Shown here piece after piece: positions 1 through 9,857 of a stretch of 64,000 nt of DNA (positions are counted from its first letter, which is position 1; every line of letters starts with the position of its first letter). The stretch is from contig JADZFD010000063.1 of NCBI GenBank assembly GCA_020850225.1, positions 1 to 64,000 of the forward strand. The letters are read 5' to 3'. A model generated the notes under the pieces. That model saw only the letters and a list, made by a program, of their open reading frames with translations, ran no database searches and was not told the DNA's origin. The stretch is from Saprospiraceae bacterium (GTDB lineage Bacteria; Bacteroidota; Bacteroidia; Chitinophagales; Saprospiraceae). Made by a program: the position numbers and the translations under genes.

Positions 1-763
1 AGTCTACCCATATTGCATATCCAAAAGTAGAATTGATTACAGGTGAAACACTGAAATCAACTGGAGTACCCTCCAAAGCTGATACAAACTGAGTTGTATA
101 ATCTGTGTAATTACCACTTCCTGTTGTATTATTGATATTGCCAACTCCTCCAGTTGTTGTCACATTTTTAATACCATAAGATGTGTTACCTGTTGATGTG
201 ACTGCACAATATGTTGCAGGTGGCGGTGTACAACTTTTGCATGCTACTGATGTTACCATACAACTTGAACCTGTACCACATGATGCATTAGTATTGAAAT
301 GAACATACAATGTACCACTCACTGTAGGGGTTGCATCCAAAGGTTGAACACCTTCTGCAACAACTGCACCATTATAGGTACCTGATCTTACAGTAATATA
401 AGTAGTAGCAACACCTGCAGAAAAAGTATATGTAGTACCCGCTACTGCACCACTCATAACTGCATACTCGCCTTCATACTGACATGTCGTAAAGTTAACT
501 TCAACACAAGGTGCTGTAGGTGCTGTAGCAGAGCCATACTGGGATGTATTGGTACATGCCAAAGGCGCCATTGCAGCATTGCTTACATCTGTAAGTGTAC
601 TGCTTTTGAAAGTATTATCAGAACTTGCGGATTCCGTAGTTCCTTCACTGGATGCCGGTGAGTATAAACGCATAGCTGCTATACTGACAACACTAAATGC
701 CAGTAAAGCTACCAAAACCTTCATAGCACCTGCATACGTTGATTTCGTATCTTTGTTAAACAT
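1..763 (-). CDS. GEVED-domain secreted protein, N-terminal part (cut by window edge)
   Basis: This open frame is not in the ORF track because no stop codon lies inside the window. It starts at an ATG on the minus strand at 763 and stays open for 254 codons to position 1. Residues 14-30 form one hydrophobic segment, which I read as a signal peptide or anchor. A Ser/Thr/Ala-rich stretch follows, then a compact region with several Cys residues, and then a segment starting YCAVTSTGNTSYGI and ending FGYAIWVD. That last segment resembles the beginning of a GEVED domain, found on secreted Bacteroidota proteins that often carry a C-terminal T9SS signal. The C-terminus is missing, so the secretion route is inference. 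It is the last gene of a minus-strand row with the two small secreted proteins upstream. Adhesive or surface function is a guess from the domain type. Confidence 0.75.
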   Translation of the reverse strand, partial: MFNKDTKSTYAGAMKVLVALLAFSVVSIAAMRLYSPASSEGTTESASSDNTFKSSTLTDVSNAAMAPLACTNTSQYGSATAPTAPCVEVNFTTCQYEGEYAVMSGAVAGTTYTFSAGVATTYITVRSGTYNGAVVAEGVQPLDATPTVSGTLYVHFNTNASCGTGSSCMVTSVACKSCTPPPATYCAVTSTGNTSYGIKNVTTTGGVGNINNTTGSGNYTDYTTQFVSALEGTPVDFSVSPVINSTFGYAIWVD

Positions 764-803
764 ACTATTAATTTTTTTGAGTTTGAGTTAATTAATAAAT
801 TGA

Positions 804-1208
804 TTACTTGGAAAGTAGATTTCTGAAAAAAGTATCGACTTCCTGGAAAATATCCAGTTCACCTCTTGCCTTAGCAGGATTCTGCAGCATTTCTGATGAC
901 TTATTTAATGCATCCTTAACAGAAATACCTACGTTTAACTCTTTTAATAAATTCTTACCATAAAGTACTTTGAAATCTCTCACTTTGGCAGGTCTGTCCA
1001 AAGTAGACTGATATCCTCGTGCAGTATCATGATTGCCAAGTGATGAACTATTTACTATTGTAGTTGACTTTCCTGAATTCTGACTTATAACACCTTGAAC
1101 TGCTTTAATGGCTTCTGTTGAAGACTTATAATTTTGAGCACTCAGTGTCATTCCAAAAAGCATAAAAGCTGCCACAATCATAATTGGAAAAAAATTACAT
1201 CTTTTCAT
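804..1208 (-). CDS. small secreted protein, paralog of the upstream gene
   Basis: This is a 134-residue protein with a clear signal peptide (hydrophobic residues about 8-22, cleavage likely after LSAQ). I do not recognise a family. It resembles its upstream neighbour (1241..1624): both mature proteins open with QNY.SS.EA and both end with an aromatic-rich tail, FFRNLLSK here and YFKNLLQ there. The middle is polar, rich in Ser, Asn and Lys, and looks helical. The gap to the upstream gene is 32 bp and to the downstream GEVED gene 40 bp, so co-transcription is likely. It has no lipobox and is probably periplasmic or exported. Function unknown; a structural or assembly role for the GEVED protein is only a hypothesis from gene order. 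Confidence 0.7.
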   Translation of the reverse strand: MKRCNFFPIMIVAAFMLFGMTLSAQNYKSSTEAIKAVQGVISQNSGKSTTIVNSSSLGNHDTARGYQSTLDRPAKVRDFKVLYGKNLLKELNVGISVKDALNKSSEMLQNPAKARGELDIFQEVDTFFRNLLSK

Positions 1209-1240
1209 AAGATTGAGTTTTGGTTTAAAAAATTAATAAA

Positions 1241-1624
1241 CTATTGTAAAAGGTTCTTAAAATACAAATCAGCTTTCTGGAGAGCATCCTGAAAAGACTG
1301 ATCCGTTGAGGTGCTTGCAATCGCAGCATTTGCATTATCAATAGATACTGAAGTTACAGATCCTCCCTGAAGATTTTCTTTCAACTTTTGAGCATACTGA
1401 ATTTTAAGTGATTTTTCCTGTTCAGCTACATAAGCTGCAGAAGCAGAAACAGGATTAACATCACTCGTTTTAATACCAGTCAAGTCCTGAGTCAAGGTAA
1501 CGAGTTCTGAATTCACACGATTTAGCGCCTCAGCTGAGGATACATAATTCTGTGCAGACAAACTCACACCAACAAACATTAAAATAAATGTTGCAAGGAT
1601 TGAGAAAAATTTACTTTTCATCAT
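1241..1624 (-). CDS. small secreted protein, first of a tandem paralog pair
   Basis: This is a 127-residue protein with a signal peptide (MMKSKFFSILATF..., cleavage likely after LSAQ). The mature part begins QNYVSSAEAL and ends YFKNLLQ, matching the pattern of the downstream paralog at 804..1208. The two share length, signal peptide and both termini but differ in the middle, consistent with an old tandem duplication. The first two codons are both Met, so the start could be three bases later. It appears to lead the row that continues into the GEVED-domain gene. The upstream region is AT-rich and shows no clean TAnnTTTG promoter match. Function unknown. Confidence 0.7.
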   Translation of the reverse strand: MMKSKFFSILATFILMFVGVSLSAQNYVSSAEALNRVNSELVTLTQDLTGIKTSDVNPVSASAAYVAEQEKSLKIQYAQKLKENLQGGSVTSVSIDNANAAIASTSTDQSFQDALQKADLYFKNLLQ

Positions 1625-2537
1625 GTGATAGAGTTTTGGTTAAAAAATCATTAAATTTATCCACAAAAATATGGCAAATAATTTATATAAGTAACTATTT
1701 TGGATTATTTTTTATATATATTTTAAATTAATTCATATAAACCTGAATATCATATTGTTAAGAAACTGATTTTAAAATTAATTATTTTGTGATCCCAATA
1801 GTAATTTACTGTTAGATACTAAAATCATTCAAAACATATAATGACAATTAACAATTTAAAATAATTTTATAGGTTAAAAAAATGGATTAATTAACATGTT
1901 CTTTTCATGACACGTATTATATATGTAAGGTAAATACAGATATAATACCTTATATTATGGTATCCATGTAATTGAAAGTCATAATTACCAACCTTATATT
2001 TTGAAAGAAATACAAATTTCAATTAAATAATATATGTGATCCCATTTAGTCTCATTAAATATATGTTTGTCAAATTGTTGATCACATTAAATTTGCAATT
2101 GAATATAGCATACACTAAGTTCATGACTTAGATAGGCAGGAAATTTATTAGAGACAGGAATTGCATTGGATCCAATAAAACATAAGTAACTTTAAAACAA
2201 ATCATCACAGGTAAAAGGAGATTAAATCATAAATTGATAATTACAATACTGAAAAGGGAAATATCATAATAATTTCTGTAGTAAATAAATATATTATACA
2301 CAACTTCAATCGTAAATATAACACACTATCAAAATTACATTAAAATTACATATCAGATTAAATGTTTAATCTATAATCAGAATTTATAGTACAAAATAAA
2401 GGATACAACACTATTATATAAATTAATATGTAATTTTATTTAATTAAAATTATTATAATAAAAAAATTTAAATAATTTTACACCATATTAACTAATTGTC
2501 TTTATGACACTAATTAACTTAACAAATCGAATTATAT
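1625..2537. other. AT-rich intergenic region between divergent genes
   Basis: About 910 bases without a credible gene, between the minus-strand small-protein row and the plus-strand susC. Composition is very AT-rich with many short A and T runs. One perfect DnaA-box-like 9-mer (TTATCCACA, 1657-1665) and a repeated 10-mer (TGTGATCCCA at 1788 and 2035) are visible. Neither forms a cluster. The promoters of both flanking units must lie here, but I could not place them with confidence. Confidence 0.6.
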
Positions 2538-5504
2538 ATGAGCATGACACATTACACCAAAATACCATTATTAGTATGTGTGACATTACTACTGAGCATA
2601 AGTGCATTTAGCCAGCGGGTAATATCCGGAACAGTTTTGGACGATGGAAACAACGAGACTATCATTGGTGCGTCAGTTGTAGCGATGAAAAGTAGTAAGT
2701 CGACACTAACTGATATAGATGGAAATTTCCATTTTACAGTCGATAACACTGATACTTATATAGAAGTAAGTTTTGTTGGTTATCAGACCATCAGGATGAA
2801 TCTCACTTCTGAAAACCACTATAATATAAGAATGTTCGCAGGAGAATTGATTGATGAAGTTTTGGTCATCGGTTATGGCACTATCAAAAAAACGGACAAA
2901 ACAGGAGCTGTTGCATCGGTTACATCCAATGAACTGAATACAGGCAGATTGTCCGACCCGATTGAGGCACTTCAGGGTAAAGCTGCCGGCGTTACAATTT
3001 CCAGGCAAGGTGGAGACCCCAACAGTGGATTTTCTGTAAATATTCGGAGTGCTTCCAGTTTTACATCCGGCACCAATCCGTTATTTGTTGTGGATGGTGT
3101 TCCCGGCGTGGATCCGACTACAATAGCACCTTCTGACATTGCTTCTTATAATATACTGAAAGATGCTTCTTCAACTGCCATTTACGGATCGCGTGGTGCC
3201 AATGGTGTGATTATAATTACTACTAAAAGTGCAGCAAAAAATGACGGAGACAATCTGACCATAGACTATTCTTCGCAGTTGTCCATCGATAATGTAGCCA
3301 GAAGATACGATCTACTTACTGGTGAACAGATCAGGGATTTTGCCAATAAGACAGGAAGAGTCTTTGTAGATAATGGAGCCAATACTGACTGGCAGGACGT
3401 TATTTACAGAACAGGCCTAACTCAGGATCATAATCTGTCCATTATGAATGGTACCAAATCATCCAATTTCAGAGCATCCTTATCGCATATGAAGATAGAA
3501 GGTGTAATAAAGGGATCGTCCAAAACCAGAGATATAGGAAGGTTGAATTACAGTCAGAAAGCCCTGGGTGATTTCCTGACTATCAATACAAGATTGGCAG
3601 GAACGATCGAGAAGAATGATTATATCAATTACGGAGGTGGATCTTCTCCTACCAACGTCATATATCAGGCTTTAAGAAGGTCTCCTACCGACAAAGTTTT
3701 TAATGATGACGGTTCATTTTACGAAACAGACCGTTCTTTCCAATATTACAATCCACTGGCTATCATTACAGATATCCAAAACAACAGAGATGCCAAAAGA
3801 TTATTGGGGAATATCAGTCTGGATGCCAATTTTCATAAAAATTTTAAAGGATTCCTGAATCTGGCATACATCCGGGATGACGAAGAAAGTCTGTATTTCG
3901 AACCCAAATCCACCGCATCCAATCTGACCAATGGATATGGAAGACGTGCCTACAACAATAAATCGAACAAATTATTGGAAGGAACGCTGACTTATCTCAA
4001 TACATTCAATGAAAACCACAATTTTTCAGTAATGGGAGGTTATTCCTGGCAGACTGACTTATTTGACGGGTTTTCAGTGGCCGGAAGAAATGCTACTTCA
4101 GACTATATAGGAGCCAACAATATGGGTATTTTCCTGGATCATGAAACCGAAAGACCTTACGGATATAAACGAGAGGATATTCTGATCTCTTTCTTTTCCC
4201 GTGCTTTATATGATTATGCCGGAAAATACTTTGCATCATTGAGTGTCAGGAGAGACGGATCCAGTAAATTCGGTTCCAATAATGAATGGGGAACCTTCCC
4301 TTCAGTTTCATTTGGGTGGAACTTGGCAGAAGAAAACTTTATGAAAAGTCAGAATCTGTTTGACCAGTTAAAATTAAGATTGAGCTATGGATTGGCCGGA
4401 AATCAGAATATACCGAGTGACGCTGAAAAAACATTATTTGGCCCCGGTGGTCCCGCTATCAATCCTGAAACAGGTAATGAGGTCATCAATTATATTATAT
4501 CCGGGGGAACCAATCCCAATCCCAACCTCAAATGGGAAACCAATGCAGAAGCCAATCTGGGTATTGACTTTGGTTTGTGGAAAAGCAAACTCAGCGGAAG
4601 TATAGAAGTGTATCAGCGCAGAACGTATGATCTGGTATATTCATTCCAGGTTCCTGTGCCGCCTAACAAACAATCACACACGATTGGAAATGCCGGAGAG
4701 ATTAAAAACGAAGGTATTGAACTGTCACTGAATTATTATGCAGTCAACAGAAATGATTTTAACTGGAAGACAAATCTTACATTCAGTACCAACAGACAAA
4801 AAACGGTTTCCTTAGGAAATGATGAATTTCCGCTTGGAGAAATCCCAGCATTGTATGTTTCTGGCAGAGGACTTGTAGGAGGAATCAACTACGCACAGGT
4901 CATACGACCGGGACTTTCCATCGGCACATTTGTAATGCCGGAATATGCCGGATTGAGTGATGATGGCAAGTTTTTATTCAAGACTGCTGCCGGAGGAGTA
5001 ACCCGTGATGTTTCCAAAGCAGAAAGACGAATAGTAGGAAGTGCACAACCTGATTTTCAGGTTGGCTGGTCCAACTACTTCAATATCAATAAAAATCTGG
5101 ATTTGAGCTTTGCTTTCCGCGCTATTTACGGTTATGATGTCCTGAATGTAACCAGAATGATTTTCAGCAATCCGGCAGATTTGCCTACACTTAATACGCT
5201 TCAGGAAGGAATAGAAGAGTACAACAGAGGATTGACCTCCAACCCTACCCTGAACAGTTATTATCTTGAGGATGCCAGCTTTCTCAGGCTTGATAATGTA
5301 ACATTAGGTTATAATATTCCATTGAGCAGTAAGTATATCAAAAACATACGCGTTTTTGCAAGTGGAAGTAATTTACTGCTGATAACAGGATATTCCGGAA
5401 TAGATCCCGAAATATCATTCGGTGGCTCAGAATTTGGACGTGATCAGTACGATGTATATCCAAGAACGAGAACTATTTCCTTAGGAGTAAAAGCTAATTT
5501 GTAA
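2538..5504 (+). CDS. SusC/RagA-type TonB-linked outer membrane receptor
   Basis: This 988-residue protein forms the outer-membrane barrel of a SusCD uptake complex, importing a glycan or peptide with energy from TonB. A signal peptide (residues about 1-25, ending ISAFSQ) is followed by a carboxypeptidase-regulatory-like domain (VISGTVLDD...GASV...D.DGNF, about 26-105). A plug domain comes next (from about 107: DEVLVIGYGT, TGAVASV, then NPLFVVDGVPG and the SusC-typical GSRGANGVIIITTK), then a long beta-barrel ending in an aromatic/basic pattern. No N-terminal STN signalling domain is seen, so it is probably not a sigma-linked transducer. The susD-like gene follows 24 bp later. The window shows no glycosidase or peptidase tied to it, so the substrate cannot be inferred. 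The start could also be the Met two codons downstream. Confidence 0.93.
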   Translation: MSMTHYTKIPLLVCVTLLLSISAFSQRVISGTVLDDGNNETIIGASVVAMKSSKSTLTDIDGNFHFTVDNTDTYIEVSFVGYQTIRMNLTSENHYNIRMFAGELIDEVLVIGYGTIKKTDKTGAVASVTSNELNTGRLSDPIEALQGKAAGVTISRQGGDPNSGFSVNIRSASSFTSGTNPLFVVDGVPGVDPTTIAPSDIASYNILKDASSTAIYGSRGANGVIIITTKSAAKNDGDNLTIDYSSQLSIDNVARRYDLLTGEQIRDFANKTGRVFVDNGANTDWQDVIYRTGLTQDHNLSIMNGTKSSNFRASLSHMKIEGVIKGSSKTRDIGRLNYSQKALGDFLTINTRLAGTIEKNDYINYGGGSSPTNVIYQALRRSPTDKVFNDDGSFYETDRSFQYYNPLAIITDIQNNRDAKRLLGNISLDANFHKNFKGFLNLAYIRDDEESLYFEPKSTASNLTNGYGRRAYNNKSNKLLEGTLTYLNTFNENHNFSVMGGYSWQTDLFDGFSVAGRNATSDYIGANNMGIFLDHETERPYGYKREDILISFFSRALYDYAGKYFASLSVRRDGSSKFGSNNEWGTFPSVSFGWNLAEENFMKSQNLFDQLKLRLSYGLAGNQNIPSDAEKTLFGPGGPAINPETGNEVINYIISGGTNPNPNLKWETNAEANLGIDFGLWKSKLSGSIEVYQRRTYDLVYSFQVPVPPNKQSHTIGNAGEIKNEGIELSLNYYAVNRNDFNWKTNLTFSTNRQKTVSLGNDEFPLGEIPALYVSGRGLVGGINYAQVIRPGLSIGTFVMPEYAGLSDDGKFLFKTAAGGVTRDVSKAERRIVGSAQPDFQVGWSNYFNINKNLDLSFAFRAIYGYDVLNVTRMIFSNPADLPTLNTLQEGIEEYNRGLTSNPTLNSYYLEDASFLRLDNVTLGYNIPLSSKYIKNIRVFASGSNLLLITGYSGIDPEISFGGSEFGRDQYDVYPRTRTISLGVKANL

Positions 5505-5528
5505 TAAATCATTAATAAAGAGATACAA

Positions 5529-6989
5529 ATGAAAAAGTATATATTTTTAATCATATTAACAGGTATATTATCTTGTACCAATCTGGATGAAACTGTATAT
5601 GACAGGATACCGAAGGACAAATTCCCTGAAAATGCTGAACAGGCAGCGCTTAAAGTCATTCCAACCTATCGGGAACTTGGTGATTTGATAGATGATGGTG
5701 GATGGTGGTTCTGGGCTCAGGAGATTACAAGTGATGAAATCGTCTTTCCCGTAAGGCTGACTGACTGGGAAGACGGAGGAAAATGGTATTTGCTACATCA
5801 GCATCAGTGGTCCAACAACATCGATGCGGTCAACAGTATGTGGTCCAATCTCTATGATGGTGTAACTGAAGCTAACAGAGCATTGGATGACCTCGAAGGA
5901 CTGAATGATCCCATCACGGAAGCCAAGCTCAAAACACTCAGAGCTTTTTATTATTATCTTCTCATTGATAACTATGGAGACGTACCGTTGGTAACATCCT
6001 TCACCAAAGCTGAGAGTCAGCCACATAAGGCAAAAAGAAAAGATATTTATGACTTTATTGTTAAAGATGTTCAAGCAAGTTTACCCTACCTGCCTGCGAC
6101 AAGCAAGAAATTTGCGGTATCCAAAGGTATGGGATATATGCTACTGGCTAAATTATATATTAACGCTGAAATTTATACTGGTAAGGCTGCCTGGTCAGAT
6201 GCAGAGCGATATTGCGACAGTATTATCAACAGTGGTGTCTACACACTTGAATCAGAAGCTTTGGGGCCATTCATCACCAATAATGAGAACTCTCCTGAAA
6301 ATATTTTCACCATTCCTTTTGATGAAAAAAGTTTTCAGGGATTCAGATTGCATATGAGGACACTTCATTATCTTAATAATCTCACATATGACATGCCGGT
6401 TGGACCCTGGAATGGTTTTGGAGCTATGGAAGATCATTATAATACCTTTGAAGATAATGATGCAAGAAAACGCGGTTTCATTGTAGGTCAGCAATATGAT
6501 TCCAATGGCAAACCATTGTTTGACCAAACAGCAAATGCACCTTTGGTTATCAACCCACATATTCCCAAACTTATCATCGATGGCTCATATTCTTTGGAAC
6601 AAATCAGAATGTCAGCTGCCCGAGTGGGTAAATACGAAATTAAAAAGGGTGCAATTGAAAACCTGAGTAATGATTTCCCTTTATTCAGATATGCTGATGT
6701 CTTGCTTATGAAAGCAGAAACGATGGTTCGTCAGGGTAAAAATGGAGATCAGTATGTCAATATGATCAGAACGAGAGCTAAAGTCAATCCCTTTTCCAAC
6801 GCTACATTACAACAATTACTGGCAGAAAGAGGGCGTGAAATGTTCTGCGAGGGTCACAGAAGGCAAGACCTGATACGTTTTGGAGAATTTACAAAAGCAT
6901 GGTGGGAAAAACCAGCATCAGACAGTAAGAGAACCCTATTCCCGATACCACAATGGGCAATCGACGCCAATCCTAATTTGGCTGAATAG
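5529..6989 (+). CDS. SusD/RagB family nutrient-binding outer membrane lipoprotein
   Basis: This 486-residue surface lipoprotein is the substrate-binding lid of the SusC receptor. The N-terminus is a lipoprotein signal with Cys at about residue 16 (GILSCTNL). The helical TPR-like SusD fold is suggested by NSMWSNLYDGVTEANRALDDL, ALRAFYYYLLIDNYGDVPL-like and FRYADVLLMKAE patterns. The C-terminal REMFCEGHRRQDLIRFG and LFPIPQWAIDANPNL segments are classic SusD signatures. It is slightly shorter than many SusD proteins (500-600). It lies between susC (24 bp upstream) and the SusE/F-like gene (42 bp downstream), so one operon is likely. Identification is firm; ligand unknown. Confidence 0.93.
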   Translation: MKKYIFLIILTGILSCTNLDETVYDRIPKDKFPENAEQAALKVIPTYRELGDLIDDGGWWFWAQEITSDEIVFPVRLTDWEDGGKWYLLHQHQWSNNIDAVNSMWSNLYDGVTEANRALDDLEGLNDPITEAKLKTLRAFYYYLLIDNYGDVPLVTSFTKAESQPHKAKRKDIYDFIVKDVQASLPYLPATSKKFAVSKGMGYMLLAKLYINAEIYTGKAAWSDAERYCDSIINSGVYTLESEALGPFITNNENSPENIFTIPFDEKSFQGFRLHMRTLHYLNNLTYDMPVGPWNGFGAMEDHYNTFEDNDARKRGFIVGQQYDSNGKPLFDQTANAPLVINPHIPKLIIDGSYSLEQIRMSAARVGKYEIKKGAIENLSNDFPLFRYADVLLMKAETMVRQGKNGDQYVNMIRTRAKVNPFSNATLQQLLAERGREMFCEGHRRQDLIRFGEFTKAWWEKPASDSKRTLFPIPQWAIDANPNLAE

Positions 6990-7031
6990 ATAAAAAATAT
7001 TTTTGTTTAATCATTTTTTAAAATCAATATT

Positions 7032-8480
7032 ATGAATTCATTAAAAATCAATTATTTCAGCAAAATATTCATGCTGGCATTAATGTCTTTATTTGTACTT
7101 GCAAGTTGTGATAAAGACGATCCGAATCCAGGCGGTGGTGGTGGAAATGTAGAAGATGGAGTTTACATAAAAGGCGAAGGAACAGCTTTCCCTGATTTCA
7201 GCTCGAAAGCTTTATTCAAAACGGCTAAAAACGAAGTAACTCAGAAAGACAGAAGTGACTTACTTGAAGTTTATATGGCTGTCAAAGCAGGTACGCAGGG
7301 ATTTAATATCGTAGATGTCAACGGCAGTAGTCAAAAAGTATACGGACCGGGTGCAGATTGGAAATTAGTTACAGAATTGGATGTTGACGAACCTACCGGA
7401 GGTTTGTGGAAAGGTGCACTTACTGAAAGTGCTTCTAAATTTACAGTACCCGAAGATGGTCTTTACCATATTATTGTGGACTTCGGAATTAAGAAAGTAG
7501 CTATGGCCAAAGTAGACTGGGGTGTTATCGGTGGAGCAACACCTAATGGCTGGAGTTCAAGCACTGCTATGACAGCATCGGCATTTAACTTAAATAAGAT
7601 TTCTTTCAAGGCAGAAAAGCTTATTTTACTTAAAAATGAATGGAAATTCCGCTATTCTAACGGATGGAAAATAATCCTTGATCCTGAATTTGATTTGGGA
7701 GGCGGAAGCAAAGGAATAAAAGTAAATTCAAATTTTGGTGGAACTGTTAATGCACTTGATGCAGGAGGTGCCAATATTGCCAATGATGTATATGGTGAGT
7801 ATACTGTTGAAATTACCTGGGAAGCTGGTGTTGGTCATAAAGCATCAATTACCAAAACCGGTGACGGACCTGTTCTTCCTGAATATCCTGAAGCATTATA
7901 TACGATTGGAAGTGCTGTAGGTGGCTGGGAATGGAAAACGAATGATATAAAATTAGTACCAGTTCATTCACATCCTGAGCTTTTCTGGGGTATAATGTAC
8001 ATGGAAAAAGGTGGTGAATTTAAATTTTCACCTGTACAGGATTGGAAAGGTGATTTTGGAAAATCCGGTGATGCCACCAACGGTGTCTATAAGAAAGGAT
8101 CTGACAATATTCCTGTTCCGGGAGATGCAGGATATTATATGGTAGTTGTAGATCTTAAGAAAGAAACCATTGAAATTACGTCACCGGGAGTATATCTGAT
8201 CGGAGACTCAGTAGGTTCTTGGGATGCTGCCAAAGCTGAAAACAAATTTACAGTAGGTAGTGATATCAGTATCACAAAAAGCCTGGTAGCGGATAAAGAA
8301 TTAAGAATGCATGTAGCAGCCAGTACATTGGCTTGTGACTGGTGGCAGGCAGAGTTTATGATACTCGACGGTAAGATAGCATACAGAGGCACTGGCAATG
8401 ACCAGGACAGAGTTAAGACAAATGGAGGAAATACTACGATATCACTTGATTTCAAGGCCGGTACAGGTACAATTAAATAA
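7032..8480 (+). CDS. SusE/SusF-like outer membrane lipoprotein
   Basis: This 482-residue lipoprotein has a lipobox Cys at about residue 26 (FVLASCDKD) followed by a Gly-rich linker (GGGGG), typical of surface-exposed lipoproteins in this phylum. The rest is beta-rich and appears to contain repeated starch-binding-like modules: one with GVIGGATPNGWSS, one with ALYTIGSAVGGWEWK, and a last with GVYLIGDSVGSWDAA. The repeated 'G-x-x-x-GW' openings resemble the tandem modules of SusE and SusF, which bind glycan outside the cell. It is the last gene of the susCD-like operon and is followed by a long hairpin. I infer a glycan ligand from the module type; the sequence does not name it. Confidence 0.78.
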   Translation: MNSLKINYFSKIFMLALMSLFVLASCDKDDPNPGGGGGNVEDGVYIKGEGTAFPDFSSKALFKTAKNEVTQKDRSDLLEVYMAVKAGTQGFNIVDVNGSSQKVYGPGADWKLVTELDVDEPTGGLWKGALTESASKFTVPEDGLYHIIVDFGIKKVAMAKVDWGVIGGATPNGWSSSTAMTASAFNLNKISFKAEKLILLKNEWKFRYSNGWKIILDPEFDLGGGSKGIKVNSNFGGTVNALDAGGANIANDVYGEYTVEITWEAGVGHKASITKTGDGPVLPEYPEALYTIGSAVGGWEWKTNDIKLVPVHSHPELFWGIMYMEKGGEFKFSPVQDWKGDFGKSGDATNGVYKKGSDNIPVPGDAGYYMVVVDLKKETIEITSPGVYLIGDSVGSWDAAKAENKFTVGSDISITKSLVADKELRMHVAASTLACDWWQAEFMILDGKIAYRGTGNDQDRVKTNGGNTTISLDFKAGTGTIK

Positions 8481-8518
8481 GTTAACCTTCTTTGTTTTAT
8501 AAATTAAGATAACTTTAC

Positions 8519-8622
8519 AGCCAAAAAACACTTTGATATTGTTGGTTGTTTCAATAAATGTCAGACACATTTGTCTTCTGAAACATTTCTAAAAATCAAG
8601 CTAAGTGTTTTTTGGCTTTTTT
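8519..8622 (+). terminator. nested hairpin with T-run after the sus operon
   Basis: Perfect 15-bp arms, AGCCAAAAAACACTT (8519-8533) and its complement (8603-8617), enclose a second perfect 7-bp stem (8547-8553 with 8579-8585) and a third 5-bp stem with a 4-base loop (8563-8567 with 8572-8576). The outer arm is followed directly by TTTTT. It fits a rho-independent terminator for the sus operon, although the loop is unusually long. It also sits 30 bp before aroC, so an attenuator role is possible. Confidence 0.65.
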
Positions 8623-8651
8623 ATTTTAAAAAAAATATTCTTCTTTTTTCT

Positions 8652-9728
8652 ATGGCCGGTAATAGTTTAGGACATTTGTTTAGAATTACGACCTTCGGAG
8701 AAAGTCATGGACCCGGAATAGGTGTCGTCATTGATGGTTGTCCTGCTGGAATGGAAATGGATACTGACTTTATCAGAACAGAGTTGCATCGCAGAAGACC
8801 CGGACAATCCAGATTGGTTACCCAACGCACTGAAAACGAAAATTTCACCTTTTTGAGTGGTGTTTTTGAAGGAAAAACTACCGGAGCACCTATCACAATA
8901 TTTATCCCGAATGAAGATCAACGATCCAAAGACTATGATCATTTGAAAGGCAAATACAGACCCTCACATGCTAATTACACATATCACATGAAATATGGAC
9001 ATTATGATTACACGGGAGGTGGAAGATCATCAGCCCGTGAAACAGCTGCCCGTGTTGCAGCCGGTGCCGTTGCCAAATTGGTTTTAAAAAAATACGCAAT
9101 AGATATTTTTGCTTTTGTCGCACAAGTAGGTGATATCCGTGTGGAGAATGCTGATTCCGTAGATTATAAACTGATAGAAACGAATAACGTCCGCTGTCCG
9201 GATCCATCTATAGCAGCTCAAATAGAGGATTTGATACTACAAATCAGAAAAAAAGGAGATACAATAGGCGGTATGATCAGCTGCCATATCCTTAACTGTC
9301 CTGTAGGTTTAGGCGAACCTGTATTTGATAAGTTACAAGCTGAATTAGGCAAGGCCATGTTATCTATCAATGCTGTTAAAGGATTTGAAATCGGTTCCGG
9401 ATTCAGTTCTGTCACAATGAAAGGATCAGAACACAATGATGTATTTTATAATAACAAAGGTAAAATCCAAACTCTAACCAACCATTCAGGTGGTATCCAG
9501 GGTGGAATCAGCAATGGGATGCCCATTACCTTTAATGTGGCTTTTAAGCCAGTTTCTACCATTATGCAAGCACAATCCAGTGTTAGTCATTCTGGCGATA
9601 CTACAATCGTAGAAGGTCGAGGTCGGCATGATGCATGTGTAGTACCACGAGCTGTTCCGATTGTGGAAGCCATGGCTGCAATTGTCATAGTTGATTATTT
9701 GCTGATGGCTCGGGCATATAAATCATGA
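8652..9728 (+). CDS. aroC: chorismate synthase
   Basis: This enzyme catalyses the last step of the shikimate pathway, 5-enolpyruvylshikimate-3-phosphate to chorismate, using reduced FMN. I start it at ATG 8652 ([20 protein letters not shown]). The ORF track begins at a TTG 81 bases upstream inside the hairpin, adding residues foreign to the family. From 8652 the protein is 358 residues, the usual length. Signatures are [19 protein letters not shown], the FMN-region [30 protein letters not shown] and [15 protein letters not shown] near the C-terminus. It has no aromatic-pathway neighbour here. It converges on the pseudouridine-synthase-like gene. Confidence 0.97.
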   Translation: MAGNSLGHLFRITTFGESHGPGIGVVIDGCPAGMEMDTDFIRTELHRRRPGQSRLVTQRTENENFTFLSGVFEGKTTGAPITIFIPNEDQRSKDYDHLKGKYRPSHANYTYHMKYGHYDYTGGGRSSARETAARVAAGAVAKLVLKKYAIDIFAFVAQVGDIRVENADSVDYKLIETNNVRCPDPSIAAQIEDLILQIRKKGDTIGGMISCHILNCPVGLGEPVFDKLQAELGKAMLSINAVKGFEIGSGFSSVTMKGSEHNDVFYNNKGKIQTLTNHSGGIQGGISNGMPITFNVAFKPVSTIMQAQSSVSHSGDTTIVEGRGRHDACVVPRAVPIVEAMAAIVIVDYLLMARAYKS

Positions 9729-9857
9729 TATAACTATACTTTGTAAGGTTAATCAGGGAATATTTATAATAACAAATACATTTAAAAGTAGAAGGCAAAG
9801 TAGAATTGACAAAAAAAATGATGATTACAGATTGAAAATAACACTGGTTCTCCACTT

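Noticed and set aside
549-791. ORF of 80 aa on the plus strand
   Set aside because: It is the shadow of the GEVED-domain gene, which runs on the minus strand across the same bases with clear signal-peptide and domain features.
1657-1665. Single perfect DnaA-box-like 9-mer TTATCCACA
   Set aside because: One isolated copy in an AT-rich region is expected by chance; only the phased cluster at 12245 is reported.
1788-2044. Repeated 10-mer TGTGATCCCA at 1788 and 2035
   Set aside because: Two copies 247 bp apart with no symmetry or known operator likeness are not enough to call a binding site.
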